DNA from: Patiria miniata
Taxonomy: Eukaryota > Echinodermata > Asteroidea > Valvatida > Asterinidae
Length of the DNA stretch: 64,000 bases
Direction: 5' to 3'
Assembly (NCBI RefSeq): GCF_015706575.1
Contig: NW_024037074.1
Location: 19,023,334 to 19,087,333, forward strand
The notes beneath the pieces are model-generated. The model searched no databases, was not told the DNA's origin, and saw nothing but the letters and a program-made list of their open reading frames with translations. Positions 11,185 through 22,755 of the stretch are shown here, in pieces (position 1 is the stretch's first letter; every line of letters starts with the position of its first letter). Both the position numbers and the translations under genes were made by a program.

Positions 11185-11525
11185 TGCTCCAAATACATAA
11201 ATTTAACATGAAACAACTTCTTTGAAAACCCAGGGCCAAGGACTACTTTGCATAAGATGGAATTTTTTTTTGCGTTGGGGTGATGGGTGATGGTGTTGGG
11301 CTCTCCACTAACGTATAAACACCGTTTACCTTCCGAGTGAAAGCTGGAAAAAAATCACTCGGGTGGGACTCGAACCCACAACCTTCTGCTTTCTAGTGCA
11401 GACATCTTACCACTCGACCACCAAGCTTACAGGATCGGTTGGCTCTATGTACATAGCAGCGGGTACCGCATTACACTATTCATCATACATGTCAGATGAA
11501 ATTTTTGCGTTGGGTGATGTAAATC

Positions 11526-11743
11526 AATATTAAGTTTTGCCCTTCATCGACATGTAAGCACTGTATACTCAGTGTTTTACCTCCCGAGTGAAAGTTGGAA
11601 AAAAAGTGGTAAGGGGTCTGCACTAGAAAGCAGGGGGTCGTGGGTGCTAGTCCCACCTGAGTGATTTTTTCCAACTTTCACTCAGGAGGTAACACGCTGA
11701 GTATACAGTGTTTATACGTCGGTGGAGGGCAAAACCTAATATT
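11526..11743. mobile_element. Foldback element with tRNA-like core, copy 2
   Basis: Same structure as 2723-2940: inverted arms around GGGTCTGCACTAGAAAGCAG and a B-box-like GTGGGTGCTAGTCCCACC. It lies after copy 3. A second, oppositely oriented tRNA-like half lies immediately to its left (11,299-11,450), so the locus has a nested or paired arrangement. Confidence 0.7.
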
Positions 11744-12165
11744 GGACTACTTTGTTGTTTGCAGTTTGCAGTAAATAGTTATTCACCCGGTATGTGGGCA
11801 ACCAGTCAAGTTTCTAAGAGAAGATGAGGGATAGGATTTGAATACATGATTTAGACTCAGTCATTTTAGGTTCCAAAATGTCACATGATTTGGAGTTTCT
11901 GTGAGACTAAAGTGACAACTTTATGTAATGCCTACCATGGAATCACAAAGTGAAGGTGTAAATATTTGTCAAAGTTTAAATACAGTCAAGAAATTAATCA
12001 CAATGTTTAACTTCTCTTTTCTCTAAGGAGTCCAGCTCATTAAATATCCTGGATAGGTTGGTGACAGGATTATCTGGAATAGACCTATTGCATTGCATAT
12101 TTTCCCCCACATATGCTACATGTTAGTAATTCTGAGGAAGTGACAAAGATAACGGTACACAAAAA

Positions 12166-12366
12166 TTGAAGGAGTCGGGTTGCTGTAGCGGTACTTTCCC
12201 TGCCTTCCACTGCTATGACCTGGGTTCGATTCCTGCCCTCACCATATGTGGATTGGGTTTTAGGTCCCTACCTGATTCTGGGTTTTCCTCAGAATATTCT
12301 TCTGGTGTTTTTCCTCCCACGTCTAAAAAAGTAATTTCTTCGCAATGTCTTCTCTTATACTGTTAA
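12166..12366 (+). mobile_element. tRNA-derived SINE
   Basis: The head has GTAGCGGTACTTTCC and a B box GGGTTCGATTCCTGCC; the body reads GGTCCCTACCTGATTCTGGG then TTTTCCTC. The same family is present in reverse orientation at 20,158-20,310 (with GGAAAAACCCATGG and CAGGTTCAAATCCGGG), nested in a TTAA element. No coding capacity is seen, as expected of a SINE. Confidence 0.65.
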
Positions 12367-14443
12367 AATAAGCCTTATGAGCAGACCCCGGCAATGCATG
12401 CATGCTGCTTATTATCAAAGTCAAAGTAGTGATTTCCCCACGAAGGCGGCGAGGGTTCCTCATTTGTGAGCTGATGCAGCCAAAATTTCTGTTACGAAAA
12501 CTTTGTAAACAGATTCGACTGACAGGATTATTGTCTAAAAACTTAATAAACAAAAACATAGAATTGAGATATGTGCATGCTGCTTGTTAAGACGCTTACT
12601 GTGTTTCCACACTTCGTATGCACATCACATGGAACGATCCAGTCCAGTTGCTGTTAACTATATAAGGACATCCCTTTTTATTTCTATGGTTTTTATATTT
12701 TGTTGCCTCTAAAGTAGGATACATGTAGGTCGGAAATCTGAAGGAACAAAAAAATACAGTTGCACCCGGATGGCTCAATTAAATTATGCCAAGTGCGTCT
12801 CTTGTTTTGCATACTGCAATGAGATTATCACGAGTTGACATCATTGAACAAAATTACAAAAAAGTGTCTGTCTGACTATTTTAAAAATTACTACAAAACC
12901 ATGAAGTATGAAGTCAATTTTGAAATATTTTGATTGAGCAAGCATTTTTAAACTTTGACTACGTGGTTTTGTAGTCATTTTAAAAGAAGCCAGATGGACA
13001 CTTTTTGGGACATACAGTTTACTGGCAGCCATGAAATAGCAGAATAAAGGTAAATTATAAACCCCTGATGTGACGAAAGGTAACATCCTCACATCATCTG
13101 GCATTCTACTGGTTTCTACACTGTGCTTCCAGTAAAATCCAATATAATTTTCCATGGCTTTTCAAATAACACAGAGCCTGATTGCCTCAATGTGATATGT
13201 CAATTTCTATTTTTTCGTTATTTTTTTTCTTTATTAGTGGGGCTCCAAACATTTTTAGCTGTAATAAAATTTGTTTTCCCCGAGTCAGGAGCCCAAAATA
13301 TGGTTGAAATGAGAAGCAAAGAATAAACAAGGGATGCCTTAATTTAAACCAGAGCATTGATGTGTTCAGGGCCCATAGGCAAGCAATGACAAGTCACTGT
13401 TCATTTGAAGCAAATTGATGGGCAGCACAGAGTTGCAAATGGTTTCTATTCACAAGGTTATTAGTCAAAACATTAATAAATCTGAAGACGCAGCAGTGTC
13501 AATAAGGAGGATAGCACTGACTGAAAAGGGTTTTTTTTCTGAATATTTTTCCCTTGAGATGGAATGAGTTAGCTGTTCGTAAAAAAGCTAACAACATGTG
13601 AACGGTGAGCTCATTCCTCTGATTACGCGACGACGCATGATGCAGTTTTCTTGGTACGGCACAGAGAAGACTTGTACCAAAAAACCATCGGATAAAATTG
13701 ATAGATGCAGTACGACCATTGATTGTAGCCTGATGTGTACACGTGTGTTGATACTGTCTGCAGTATACACCAATATTGCATCGTTCACCAGGAATTGAGA
13801 AACTACATGTACATCATCAAGTAAATGAACATTCAAGTATTAGAAAAGGTGATCCAACCAAAGCCTGCAATTTCAGCTCTGGAAACTACTTGATGATCTG
13901 GTATCGTTCACATGGACTGACACTTTATTGGATGGAAAGTTAAAAAAAACTTGGGTAAATCTGGAGTGAAATCATCGGATGAAGTTGATCAATGCAACTC
14001 TTGATTATATACCGGTACGTGTTGATGCATACACCAATATCGCACAAGTTCGACCAGAATTGAGAAACAATACATGCCATTGAGTGAATGCAGATTCAAT
14101 TTAGTGGTCAAGTGTCAGAACTGGTGATCCACGCTAACCCCATATTTTTGCTAGGAACCTTCCTAAGATCCTTCACGGTCTGCCCCTGTCTGCGAGTTTG
14201 AGTAAAATTTTCACAAGGTTGCTCTGGTGAGACTTGATCCCAGGACTCCCTGCTTACTGGTGCACTGTGAACACTTACAACTGTGTCAGGACATGATGGA
14301 ATTCAATGACACATGTGCAAGAATTTAAAAATTCTACATTTGTTCTTACATTTATCTGGGACCAAGAGCTTTCTTTCCTAAGATTGGTCAAGTGCTCCGC
14401 AAGCCCAATTCCACCGCCACACAGAATATCACAGCCTCTTAAA

Positions 14444-15343
14444 ATGGAAAACGAGTCAGGACTGTATGGAAATTCTACAAGCGATGTTGAAGAAGACGAT
14501 GCTTGCTGCCACATCTTGCAGGTTGATGCAATGAGTAGTATTATATATGTCTGTGTTCTTTGTGTAATCAGTACATTTTGCCTCATCTGCAACTTGTTTT
14601 CTTTGTTGGTGTTCCACCGCATACATGACATGCATGACGTCACTAAGCTGCTGGTGGTAGCCCTAACGATTACCGATGTTGGAGTGGGCTTCTTTGGTCT
14701 TCTCTATAATATAAGTCTCGTGATGCCTTTTATTTTTCCAGCCAGAGACTTAATACGTGACGTAGTTGTATCTTTTCAGCTGCTGGGGTTGTGCATTCTG
14801 GCAATGATTACTGTGGTCCGCTACATTGCAGTATCACAACCTCTCAAACTGGAAACTCTAGTCACCAAAAGACGAGCTTATATTGCCTTGACATGTGCAA
14901 CTGTAGTCAGTATTGTTGAACTTACTTCCAGATTCTTAGCTCAGAATTTTATTACAATTGCAATTGTTGTAATAGCATTTGATTTGTATCTGATAATGTT
15001 AATTCTGTTGTCTGTTATTGTTCTGTATGTGAAATTGCTTTTGATTGCCAGGCATCAGGCACGGCGTATAGCAGCAGCTGAGATCAATGCTGACGATGCA
15101 CAGATTCAGCTGCATCGCTCAAATGTCAAATCTCTCAAAACATTTCTGATCATCACAGGCACTGTCTGTGTCACTTGGCTACCCACGCTCATGCGACCGG
15201 GAGAAGTACATCCCTTTATAGTGATTTTCACTGCAAGTCTGCATTACAGCAATTCCTGGCTCAACACAGTCATCTATTGCTGGCGAAACAAAACTTTCAG
15301 AGAGGTTGCCAAAAACCTGATTTGTCGGAAAGGCAGACAGTGA
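14444..15343 (+). CDS. Rhodopsin-like (class A) GPCR, array copy 4, intact
   Basis: Intronless, 299 codons, most like copy 1. The N-terminus carries NES and NST sequons. Conserved class A positions are as in copy 1: TITDV in TM2, VRYIAVSQPL at the TM3 base, VTWLP in TM6, NTVIY in TM7, with the same departures (Val 3.49, Thr 7.50, no TM3 cysteine). Differences from copy 1 cluster in the N-terminus, the TM2-TM3 loop, TM4/outer loop 2 and the TM6-TM7 loop; the cytoplasmic loop RHQARRIAAAEIN is identical, with DDAQIQ for EDAQVQ. The start is the ATG at 14,444; an upstream in-frame Met at 14,306 precedes a likely splice acceptor (14,381-14,382). Confidence 0.87.
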   Translation: MENESGLYGNSTSDVEEDDACCHILQVDAMSSIIYVCVLCVISTFCLICNLFSLLVFHRIHDMHDVTKLLVVALTITDVGVGFFGLLYNISLVMPFIFPARDLIRDVVVSFQLLGLCILAMITVVRYIAVSQPLKLETLVTKRRAYIALTCATVVSIVELTSRFLAQNFITIAIVVIAFDLYLIMLILLSVIVLYVKLLLIARHQARRIAAAEINADDAQIQLHRSNVKSLKTFLIITGTVCVTWLPTLMRPGEVHPFIVIFTASLHYSNSWLNTVIYCWRNKTFREVAKNLICRKGRQ

Positions 15344-15685
15344 TGCTCAAAATACATAAATTAAACATGACACAACTTCTTTGAAAACCCAGGGCCAAGG
15401 ACTACTTTGTAATGCATAAGATGGAATTGTTTTTGCGTTGGGGTGATGTAAATCAATATTTGGTTTTACCCTCCACCGACATTTAAACACCGTTATACCT
15501 TCCGAGTGAAAGCTGGAAAAAATCACTCGGGTGGGACTCGAACCCACGCCCTTCTGCTTTCTAGAGCAGACGTTTTACCACTCGACCACCAAGCTTACGG
15601 GATCGGTTGCCTCTATGTTCATAGCAGCTGGTGCCCCATTAAACTATTCATAAGATGGAATTTTTGCGTCGGGGTGATGTAAATC

Positions 15686-15910
15686 AATGTTAGGTTTTGC
15701 CCTTCACCGACATACACTGTATAAGCACTGTACACTCAGTACTTTACCTCCCGAGTGAAAGTTGGAAAAAAAATGGTAAAGCGTCTGCACTAGAAAGCAG
15801 GAGGTCGTGGGTGCTAGCCCAGCCGAGTGATTTTTTTCCAACTTTCACTCTGGATGTAAAACTCTGAGTATACATTGTTTATACGTCGGTGGAGGGCAAA
15901 ACCTAATATT
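15686..15910. mobile_element. Foldback element with tRNA-like core, copy 3
   Basis: Third copy of the element at 2723-2940, after intact receptor copy 4. The left arm starts AATGTTAGGTTTTGCCC and the right arm ends GGCAAAACCTAATATT. The core keeps GGTAAAGCGTCTGCACTAG and GTGGGTGCTAGCCC. Confidence 0.7.
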
Positions 15911-17386
15911 GGACTACTTTGTTGTTTTCAGTTTGAAGTAAACAGTTATTTACCCGGTATCCGGGCAACCAGTCAAGTTTCTAAGAGAAGATGAGGGATA
16001 GGATTTGAGTACATGATTTAGATTCAGTCATTTTAGGTTTCAAAATGATTTGGAGTTTCTGTGAGACTAAAGTGACAACTTTATGTAATGCCTACCATGG
16101 AATCACAAAGTGAAGGTGTAAATACATTGTATTTGTCAAAGTTTAAATACAAGACATTATTAATCACAATGTTTTACTTCTATTTTCTCTACGGAGTCAA
16201 TCTCATTAAATATCCTGGATAGGTTGCCGACAGGATTATCCACAATTGGCCTACTGCATGTAAATAAATTCACGGAAAATTACCAGAGGTGTAACTAACT
16301 AATTATCAGTTTCTGGCGACCCATTATCCAATTAAAGAGCATTTAATGGAAAGTCATTGATGTAAAACAAAGTGAAGGGACTATCCGCTCCGTTCACAAG
16401 TACCCCCTCACCGGCAAAGAGAGTACAGTTGGGGGTGACCGAACGACGCCATCTTACCAGCTGACTGCACTGCTGCGAAGCGCGGCCACTGCGCGTACAT
16501 TGTACAAATCCCCTGGTGTACGTGCGTCACAGTGTACTGATAAAATTTAATTGGACCACAGGGCCTAAGTAATGAATATGAGCCATTTAATAATCTAAAC
16601 TATCAAAGGTACTATCCTACCAGCTTTGTTATCAAGTGCGTTCAGCCGTGAGGCCTATTGTTATGCATGTTTTCCACCAGCGCTGCACTACGCTGCACAT
16701 CGGCAAGCCGAGGGAGGCCATTTTTGGGCATTGTGCATTCTTTCCTAGAATATTATCAAGATAAATTATCAGCAATGTTTACAAAATGATGACTTTATTG
16801 TAGGAAGATTCTGGTAAAGATGTGCGTCAGAATCCCGCCCTTTAACACTTGATACATTGGACCAATTGAAGATAAATTTGTCCATATTTTTTATGAAACG
16901 GCTCCTTAAAAAAAAATATACATGTAGGTAAAAGTTTACGAATAATGGGCTAATTGGTCATCTTCTCAAATAAATGTGAACATTTTTGATTTTTTGGCAA
17001 TTAATACAATTTTGAATTACTGCGTGTAAGACAGAAGTAGAATTACCTGAAAGGATTAAATATACGAAGTAGCATGCCTTGAGTAGGTGTCATTGTATCT
17101 AACAACTATCACTCAAAAACTACATGAAAAATTGTGTCCACCAATAGTAATGAGAACATCTTCACAGACAATAACTAGAGGCGTAATTATCATTGTTTCC
17201 AGTGTTTTAAGAGCATTTAATGGAAAGCTGCTGTTGATTTGAAACAAAGTAAAAGTGTTACAAAGAAGTACAGAAATTTCAGTAGAACATGTACTGTTCA
17301 AGCCATCACTCTTCAATGCGTTACAAAAAAAACCAACTGTTCTGTCGATTTTTGTTCACTAGTTGCTCAAACGCAAATAGGGTTAA

Positions 17387-17902
17387 AGGGAATGTACAAC
17401 ATTTGCTTTTGCTGCAATTCTCAGAAATAAATGGATTTGGAGGATTAGTATGTTATAGAAAATATTGTTAAACTGTCTTAATTCACGTTTTGGGCTTGTA
17501 GATGCTGGAAAAGCCAAGAAAACTTATCATATTCTCGTAGTCTGGTTCCCTGACCCCACTTAAGATGAAACGGAGCAATTAATACACTTTGTGGAATTGT
17601 AAGGTCAGAGAATAAGTCTAGCAAGCTTGAACCCCTTCACAAGTGTGTAAGCAATTGCAAAGAAAAGTCAGAATAACTAAATATGAAAAAGTAGGAACAG
17701 TTTTTGAAAAAAGCCAGTTTTCTCCAACTCTGGTCGGCCGACCAGCGTTGGAAAATACAGTTTTTTCTTGAAAATGACAGCACACCAGGAGCCACGGTTT
17801 TAAAGGATGCTTTAGACTGTCATTCCCTAACAATTCAGCAAGGTATTACGTGATAATTTGATCATTCCGTTCTTTGGTGTTTGCAAATGTTGTATCTTCC
17901 CT
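17387..17902. mobile_element. TTAA-flanked inverted-terminus element (family A), copy 1
   Basis: TTAA at 17,383-17,386 and 17,903-17,906 flank a 516-bp element whose ends AGGGAATGTACAACATTTGC and GCAAATGTTGTATCTTCCCT are inverted copies. It contains the palindrome GGTCGGCCGACC at about 17,731. A second copy, in opposite orientation, is at 39,770-40,290 in an HSC70 intron. No transposase frame. Confidence 0.78.
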
Positions 17903-19003
17903 TTAATGGCCTTTTAGTGTTAGTGTGTGCCGGTGTCACATGAAAATCCGACTCCCATGAAAATCGGACCCCTTTTCCCTATTATTGGTAATAATCCCTC
18001 TCACGTGACCGGTCACTTTCCTAATTACCATACTTACGCATGCGCGGTATAACCAATGAGTCCGAATTTCATAGAAACGTAAATTCATGCTACACCGGTA
18101 CATGTAGGTGAGTGCATTTATCAATCGATCAAGTAATCAAAGTCGAAGCAGTGATTCCCTGGCGAAGGCTGCGAGGATTAATTTAATGATAAAGCGGTAC
18201 GTGCATGTTGCTCATTAAGAAGCAGATTGTGTGCCAATGATGACCTTGTTCCTCTAATCACGCCAAGATGCATTGGATGATGCAGTTTTCTTGACTACGG
18301 CACAGTGACGAGTGTACCGTGACTGTGCTGTAGTCATCAGGTCTCAGTGTGTGAAACACCCACTTGGGTGAGACACTGGAAGAGCATACAGCACAGCTCT
18401 GGAAACTACTTGATGATCTGGTACAGTTCAAATGGATTGACACTTTATTGGATGACAAGTTGGAAGTCTGGGGTGTATCTGGCGTGAAATCATCGGATAA
18501 AATTGACAGATGCAGTACAACTCAAGATTGTATACAGACGAGTACACGTGTGTTGATACCTTGATACCGGTACCTGCAGTACCGGTATATGTACACATAC
18601 ATTGCATCGTTCAAGAGAAACTACATCATTGAGTGAGTTAGCATTCACATATTGGAATAGGGGATCCACCCTAACACCGCATTTTTGCTATGAAGTTTTT
18701 TTGCTGAGATGTTGAGTAAAAACCTGACGAGATTGCCCTGGTGGGACTTGAACCCACAACTCCCTGCTTACTGGTGCACTGTGAACACTTACAACTGTGT
18801 CAGGACTTGATGATGGAATTTAATGACACATGTGCAAGTGTTAACAAGTCTACATTGAACACTTACATCTAGATCTTCTACTGCTTTCAGAGGAACACAA
18901 TGTGCGTTATTTTAAACGTTTAGTGAGTATCTTGAACCAAGAAGCGTCTGTTCGCCTAGCAAGCTCAATTCTACCTCCTCACGTAACATAACAGCCTCTT
19001 AAA

Positions 19004-19723
19004 ATGGAAAACGTATCGGGAATTTGTGGACATTCCAAACATATAAATAACACAGATGAAGACTATTTCTACATATTAAATATACAGTTTGATGCCTTAA
19101 GTCTGATCATGCTGCACATTTATGTTAAGGAACTTCTATACTTAACTGGATTTTTCCAGCTGCTGGGATTTTGCATTCTGGCAACGATTACTGTGGTCCG
19201 CTACATTGCAGTATCACAACCTCTCAAACTGGAAACTCTAGTCACCAAAAGACGAGCTTATACTGCCTTGACATGTTCGACTGTACTCTGTCTTGTTTGC
19301 CTCCTTTTCGCAATAATGGCTGAATTTGTGAAACTGCTGGATGTTGTTAACTCGGCCATCTTTAGTTTTGTGGTAATATTGCTTCTTTTGCTAGTTTTTC
19401 TCCTGTATGGAAAATTGCTTTTGATTGCCAGGCATCAGGCACGGCGTATAGCAGCAGCTGAGATCAGTGCTGAAGATGCACAGGTTCAGCTGCATCGCTC
19501 AAATGTCAAATCTCTCAAAACATTTCTGATCATCACATGCACTGTCTGTGTCACGTGGTCACCAAACTTGGCACTACTGGGAAACGTAAATCCCTGTATT
19601 TTCATTTTGATTCAAAGTCTTTGCTACAGCAATTCCTGGCTCAACACAGTCATCTATTGCTGGCGAAACAAAACTTTCAGAGAGGTTGCCAAAAAGCTCA
19701 TTTGTCGCAAAGGCAGACAGTGA
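19004..19723 (+). CDS. Class A GPCR, array copy 5, in-frame loss of TM1-TM2
   Basis: Open frame of 239 residues in the same family (closest to copy 6). The N-terminus aligns to copy 6 up to about DALS, then jumps to LIMLHIY, which aligns to the start of TM3. About 60 residues covering TM1 and TM2, including N1.50 and D2.50, are absent; the deletion is in frame. TM3 to TM7 and the tail are intact (VRYIAVSQPL, VTWSPNLA, NTVIY, RKGRQ). A five-helix product is unlikely to signal as a normal GPCR, so this may be a pseudogene that happens to stay open or a dominant-negative-type protein; that is inference. Copies 5 and 6 alone share the LLYGKL/FLYGKL type TM5. Confidence 0.75.
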   Translation: MENVSGICGHSKHINNTDEDYFYILNIQFDALSLIMLHIYVKELLYLTGFFQLLGFCILATITVVRYIAVSQPLKLETLVTKRRAYTALTCSTVLCLVCLLFAIMAEFVKLLDVVNSAIFSFVVILLLLLVFLLYGKLLLIARHQARRIAAAEISAEDAQVQLHRSNVKSLKTFLIITCTVCVTWSPNLALLGNVNPCIFILIQSLCYSNSWLNTVIYCWRNKTFREVAKKLICRKGRQ

Positions 19724-20005
19724 TGCTCAACATACAAAAAAAAAATATATGGATTAACTTCTTTGAAACCTAAAGCTAAGAACTACTTTTTTGTATGCAG
19801 TACCTGGTTGTTTATCTAGGACATGTACATGGTTAAGAGACGGTTATTTCAGGTTTCAAATTATCATACTATTTGGAGTTTCTGTGAGACTAAAGTGGCA
19901 ACCTTATAGAATGCATGAATCAGAATCCTGCATTAATACTTGATTACAGTGGTCCTATTGCAGATCAATCTGTCCACAATCTATCCAAGCTATTTAATGG
20001 TTTAA

Positions 20006-20795
20006 AGGTTCAGTCCATTATTTGCTGTTACCAAAAAAGTAACTGACGTTTTATTTATTTATTTATTTATTACTTTAATTGAGTAGCCCATTGGAATCCA
20101 CTGATCTCCCATGGGTCCCAGTAAAAAGAAGACAATGTGAAGAAATTAAAGTTTTAGATGTGGGAGGAAACCCCAGAAGGAAAAACCCATGGTATTAGGC
20201 AGGGACTGAAAACCAAATCCACAAAACTGGCCCAGGCAGGTTCAAATCCGGGTCACAGCTGTGGAAGGCGAGGAAAGTACCACTACGCCAACCTGACTCC
20301 CCGAGTTCAAAAGCATATTTGGTTTAAAGATAGCAATGGGAAAACTCCCTGTGAAATTATTCTTTCTGGCAAGCTGTCAATTTGAAGGAATCAACGAAAG
20401 AAGGCCTTTCCAACGATGTGTCTAAAGACAGATATCGTGGGAGCTTTCCGTTGGTGGTTCGTCTTTTTTTATTCGGCGAAGAGAGCGTAACGCTTAACAC
20501 GACACACACACGGTTCCTAAAAGTTGCCGGTTCAGTGCACGATATCGCGTAGCTGCAATCAGCTCAGTGAGATAAAAGGTGTCTCATATGCTGAAGTCAG
20601 GCCTAATTCAAAATATGACTCAGCAACTTTTGATTTGAAATCGAGATCCTAGAACATTGCTTCTTCAAAATATGACAGCATTCACCGAGCTGAAACTTCA
20701 TCAGGTTAGTTGTTCAGCACCCTTCTTTGGAATTTGAGCACTTTTGTTGCTTTAAACGAACATGATGCACCAATTACAAATGATGGACACTACCT
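20006..20795. mobile_element. TTAA-flanked element (family B), copy 2, with nested SINE
   Basis: TTAA at 20,002-20,005 and 20,796-20,799. The left end reads AGGTTCAGTCCATTATTTGC and the right end has the inverse, CAAATGATGGACACTACC. It is longer than copy 1 mainly because a tRNA-derived SINE is inserted in reverse at about 20,158-20,310, so the SINE is younger than this element. Confidence 0.65.
20158..20310 (-). mobile_element. tRNA-derived SINE, reverse orientation
   Basis: Reverse of the SINE at 12,166-12,366: GGAGGAAACCCCAGAAGG, then CAGGTTCAAATCCGGG (B box read antisense) and GTGGAAGGCGAGGAAAGTAC. It sits inside the family B TTAA element. Confidence 0.6.
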
Positions 20796-22755
20796 TTAAC
20801 TCTTATCTCTCCAAAAAAACCAAAAAAGGGCGGGGAGATGCAAACTAATACATGTAATTCTCATTGTAATAAATCAACTGTCGCTCACAAACTCACTGTT
20901 AATCGAGGAAAGTAATTAGAGGCACAAACACTCTTACCTAAGGCCGATAGTTCCTGGTCATCCATTATCCAATTAAAGAGCAAGCTAATGGAAAGTCACT
21001 GTTGATTTTAAGCAAAGTGAAGGGCAGCACACAGTTCCAAAAGTTTGAGGCTATTTTCAAAATCATCACTTGAAATTCATCATGCTTTACTACAAAGCAG
21101 CTTTTCTGTGATCGGTGTTTAGTTCACCTGTTACTATGGAAATCATGCCAAAAGGTGAATAATGGCGGTGTGTGGATGAGTGCGTTCATCCGTTAATCAA
21201 GTTGTCAAAGTCAAGGCAGTGATTTCCCCGCAAAGGCTACTAGGATCTCTCATTAATTTGTGATTTAGATGATGCTCTGACTGACAAGATTAATGATGAT
21301 GCAGTGTGTGTGCATGTTGTTCATTAAGGAGCAGATTGCGTGCCAACAATGAGCTCTTTCCTCCCAGTCCCATCACAAAATGACGCAGATGATGATCAGT
21401 TTTCTTGGTTCTGGCACAGTGGCAAGTGTAACTGAACGCGGTTGTGAAGCCTCAGTGTGTATCTGCAGTTGGTGAAAAATACCCGCTTGGGTGAGACACT
21501 GGAGGAGCAATTCTAGCAGCACAGCTCTGGAAACCACTTGATGATCTGGTACAATTCACATGAACTGACACTTTATTAGATGTCAAGTTGGAAGTCTTGG
21601 ACGTATCTGGCGTGAAATCATCAGATGAAATTGATAGATGCAGTACAACTTTATACCGGTGTACACGTTGGTTTATACCTGCAGTATACACCAACACTGC
21701 ATCTTTCAACAGGAATTTAAAAAACTACAGCATCAAATGAATGAGCGTTCACATCTTAGAAAACTTTGTAAACAGCTCTGACTGACAAGATTATTGCCTA
21801 AAAACTGAATCAAAACATGATTTTATTGAGATTGATTGGCAGTGTGTGCATGCTCCTTGTTAATGCTCTGACTGCGTGTCAACAATGAGCTCGTTCCTCT
21901 AATCACGCCAAACTGTATTTGATGATGCAGTCTTCTTGTTATGATCATGGAGACTGTACACGGTTATCAGGTCTCAGTGTGCATCTGCAGTTGGTGTCAA
22001 ATACCCGCTTGGGTGAGACACTGGAAGAGCAATTCTAGCAGCACAGCTCTGGAAACCACTTGATGATCTGATAAAATTCACATGGAGTGACACTTTATTG
22101 GATGACAAGTTGGAAGTCTTGACGTATCTGGCGTGAAATCATCAGATGAAATTGATAGAGGCACCATAACTCTGTCGCATTTGAAATCAAAATTGAAAAA
22201 CTACATATCGGTATCAACGAGTGAATGCAGGAACAATTGGTGGTCAAGTGTTAGAACTGGTGATCCACCATAACCTTCCTAAATTCCTCCATAGTGTGCC
22301 ACTGGCCGGGATTTTGAGTGAAGAACCTCACGAGGTTGCCCTGGTGGGTCTTGAACCCACGACTTACCGGTGCAATGTGAACAAACTGAGTCAGGGCTAG
22401 GTGGATTTCAATGACACACATGTAAGACTTCAAAAGTCTACACTGAACTCTTAGCTCTTCTACTGTGTCATAAGCTGGGCTCAACTAACAAAGTATTTAT
22501 GTTTCTAGGACACGTCCCTGATAAAAAAAAAAGGAAATCTTCAGAAACAGATTTTGATATTTACAAAAGAAAATAACTATTTATTTACACTACCTTTCCG
22601 AGGAGCAAAATCTTCTTTATTTTTTTCAACATTTACCGGTATCTGGAACCATAGAGCTCTATGCTGGAACCAACAACTGTCTGTCTCTAAAAAGATTGGT
22701 CAAGTGCCCGGCAAGCTCAATTCTACCTCTACACAGAATATCACGGACTGTTGAA

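Larger units (their letters stand above)
11185..14443. other. Spacer between receptor copies 3 and 4
   Basis: No coding exon recognised. It holds an antisense tRNA-like stretch (about 11,365-11,430), the foldback element at 11,526-11,743, a SINE at 12,166-12,366, a spacer piece at 12,400-12,600, and a block 13,040-14,443 that is nearly the same as 4,735-6,165 upstream of copy 2. A likely leader acceptor TTTCCTAAG ends at 14,382. Confidence 0.5.
15344..19003. other. Spacer between receptor copies 4 and 5
   Basis: No coding exon recognised. It contains an antisense tRNA-like stretch (15,527-15,597), the third foldback element (15,686-15,910), a spacer block to about 16,380 shared with 2,941-3,370, a short repeat at 16,386-16,440 (CAAGTACCCCCTC, also near 55,280), unique AT-rich sequence 16,500-17,380, a TTAA element at 17,387-17,902, and array-type spacer 18,130-19,003. 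Confidence 0.5.
19724..22755. other. Spacer between receptor copies 5 and 6
   Basis: No coding exon recognised. It contains a TTAA family B element (20,006-20,795) interrupted by a reverse SINE (20,158-20,310). Two tandem blocks, 21,180-21,790 and 21,790-22,250, resemble each other (TGAGACACTGGA, AGCACAGCTCTGGAAACCAC), so the spacer unit itself is duplicated. An antisense tRNA-like stretch is near 22,333-22,365. Confidence 0.45.
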
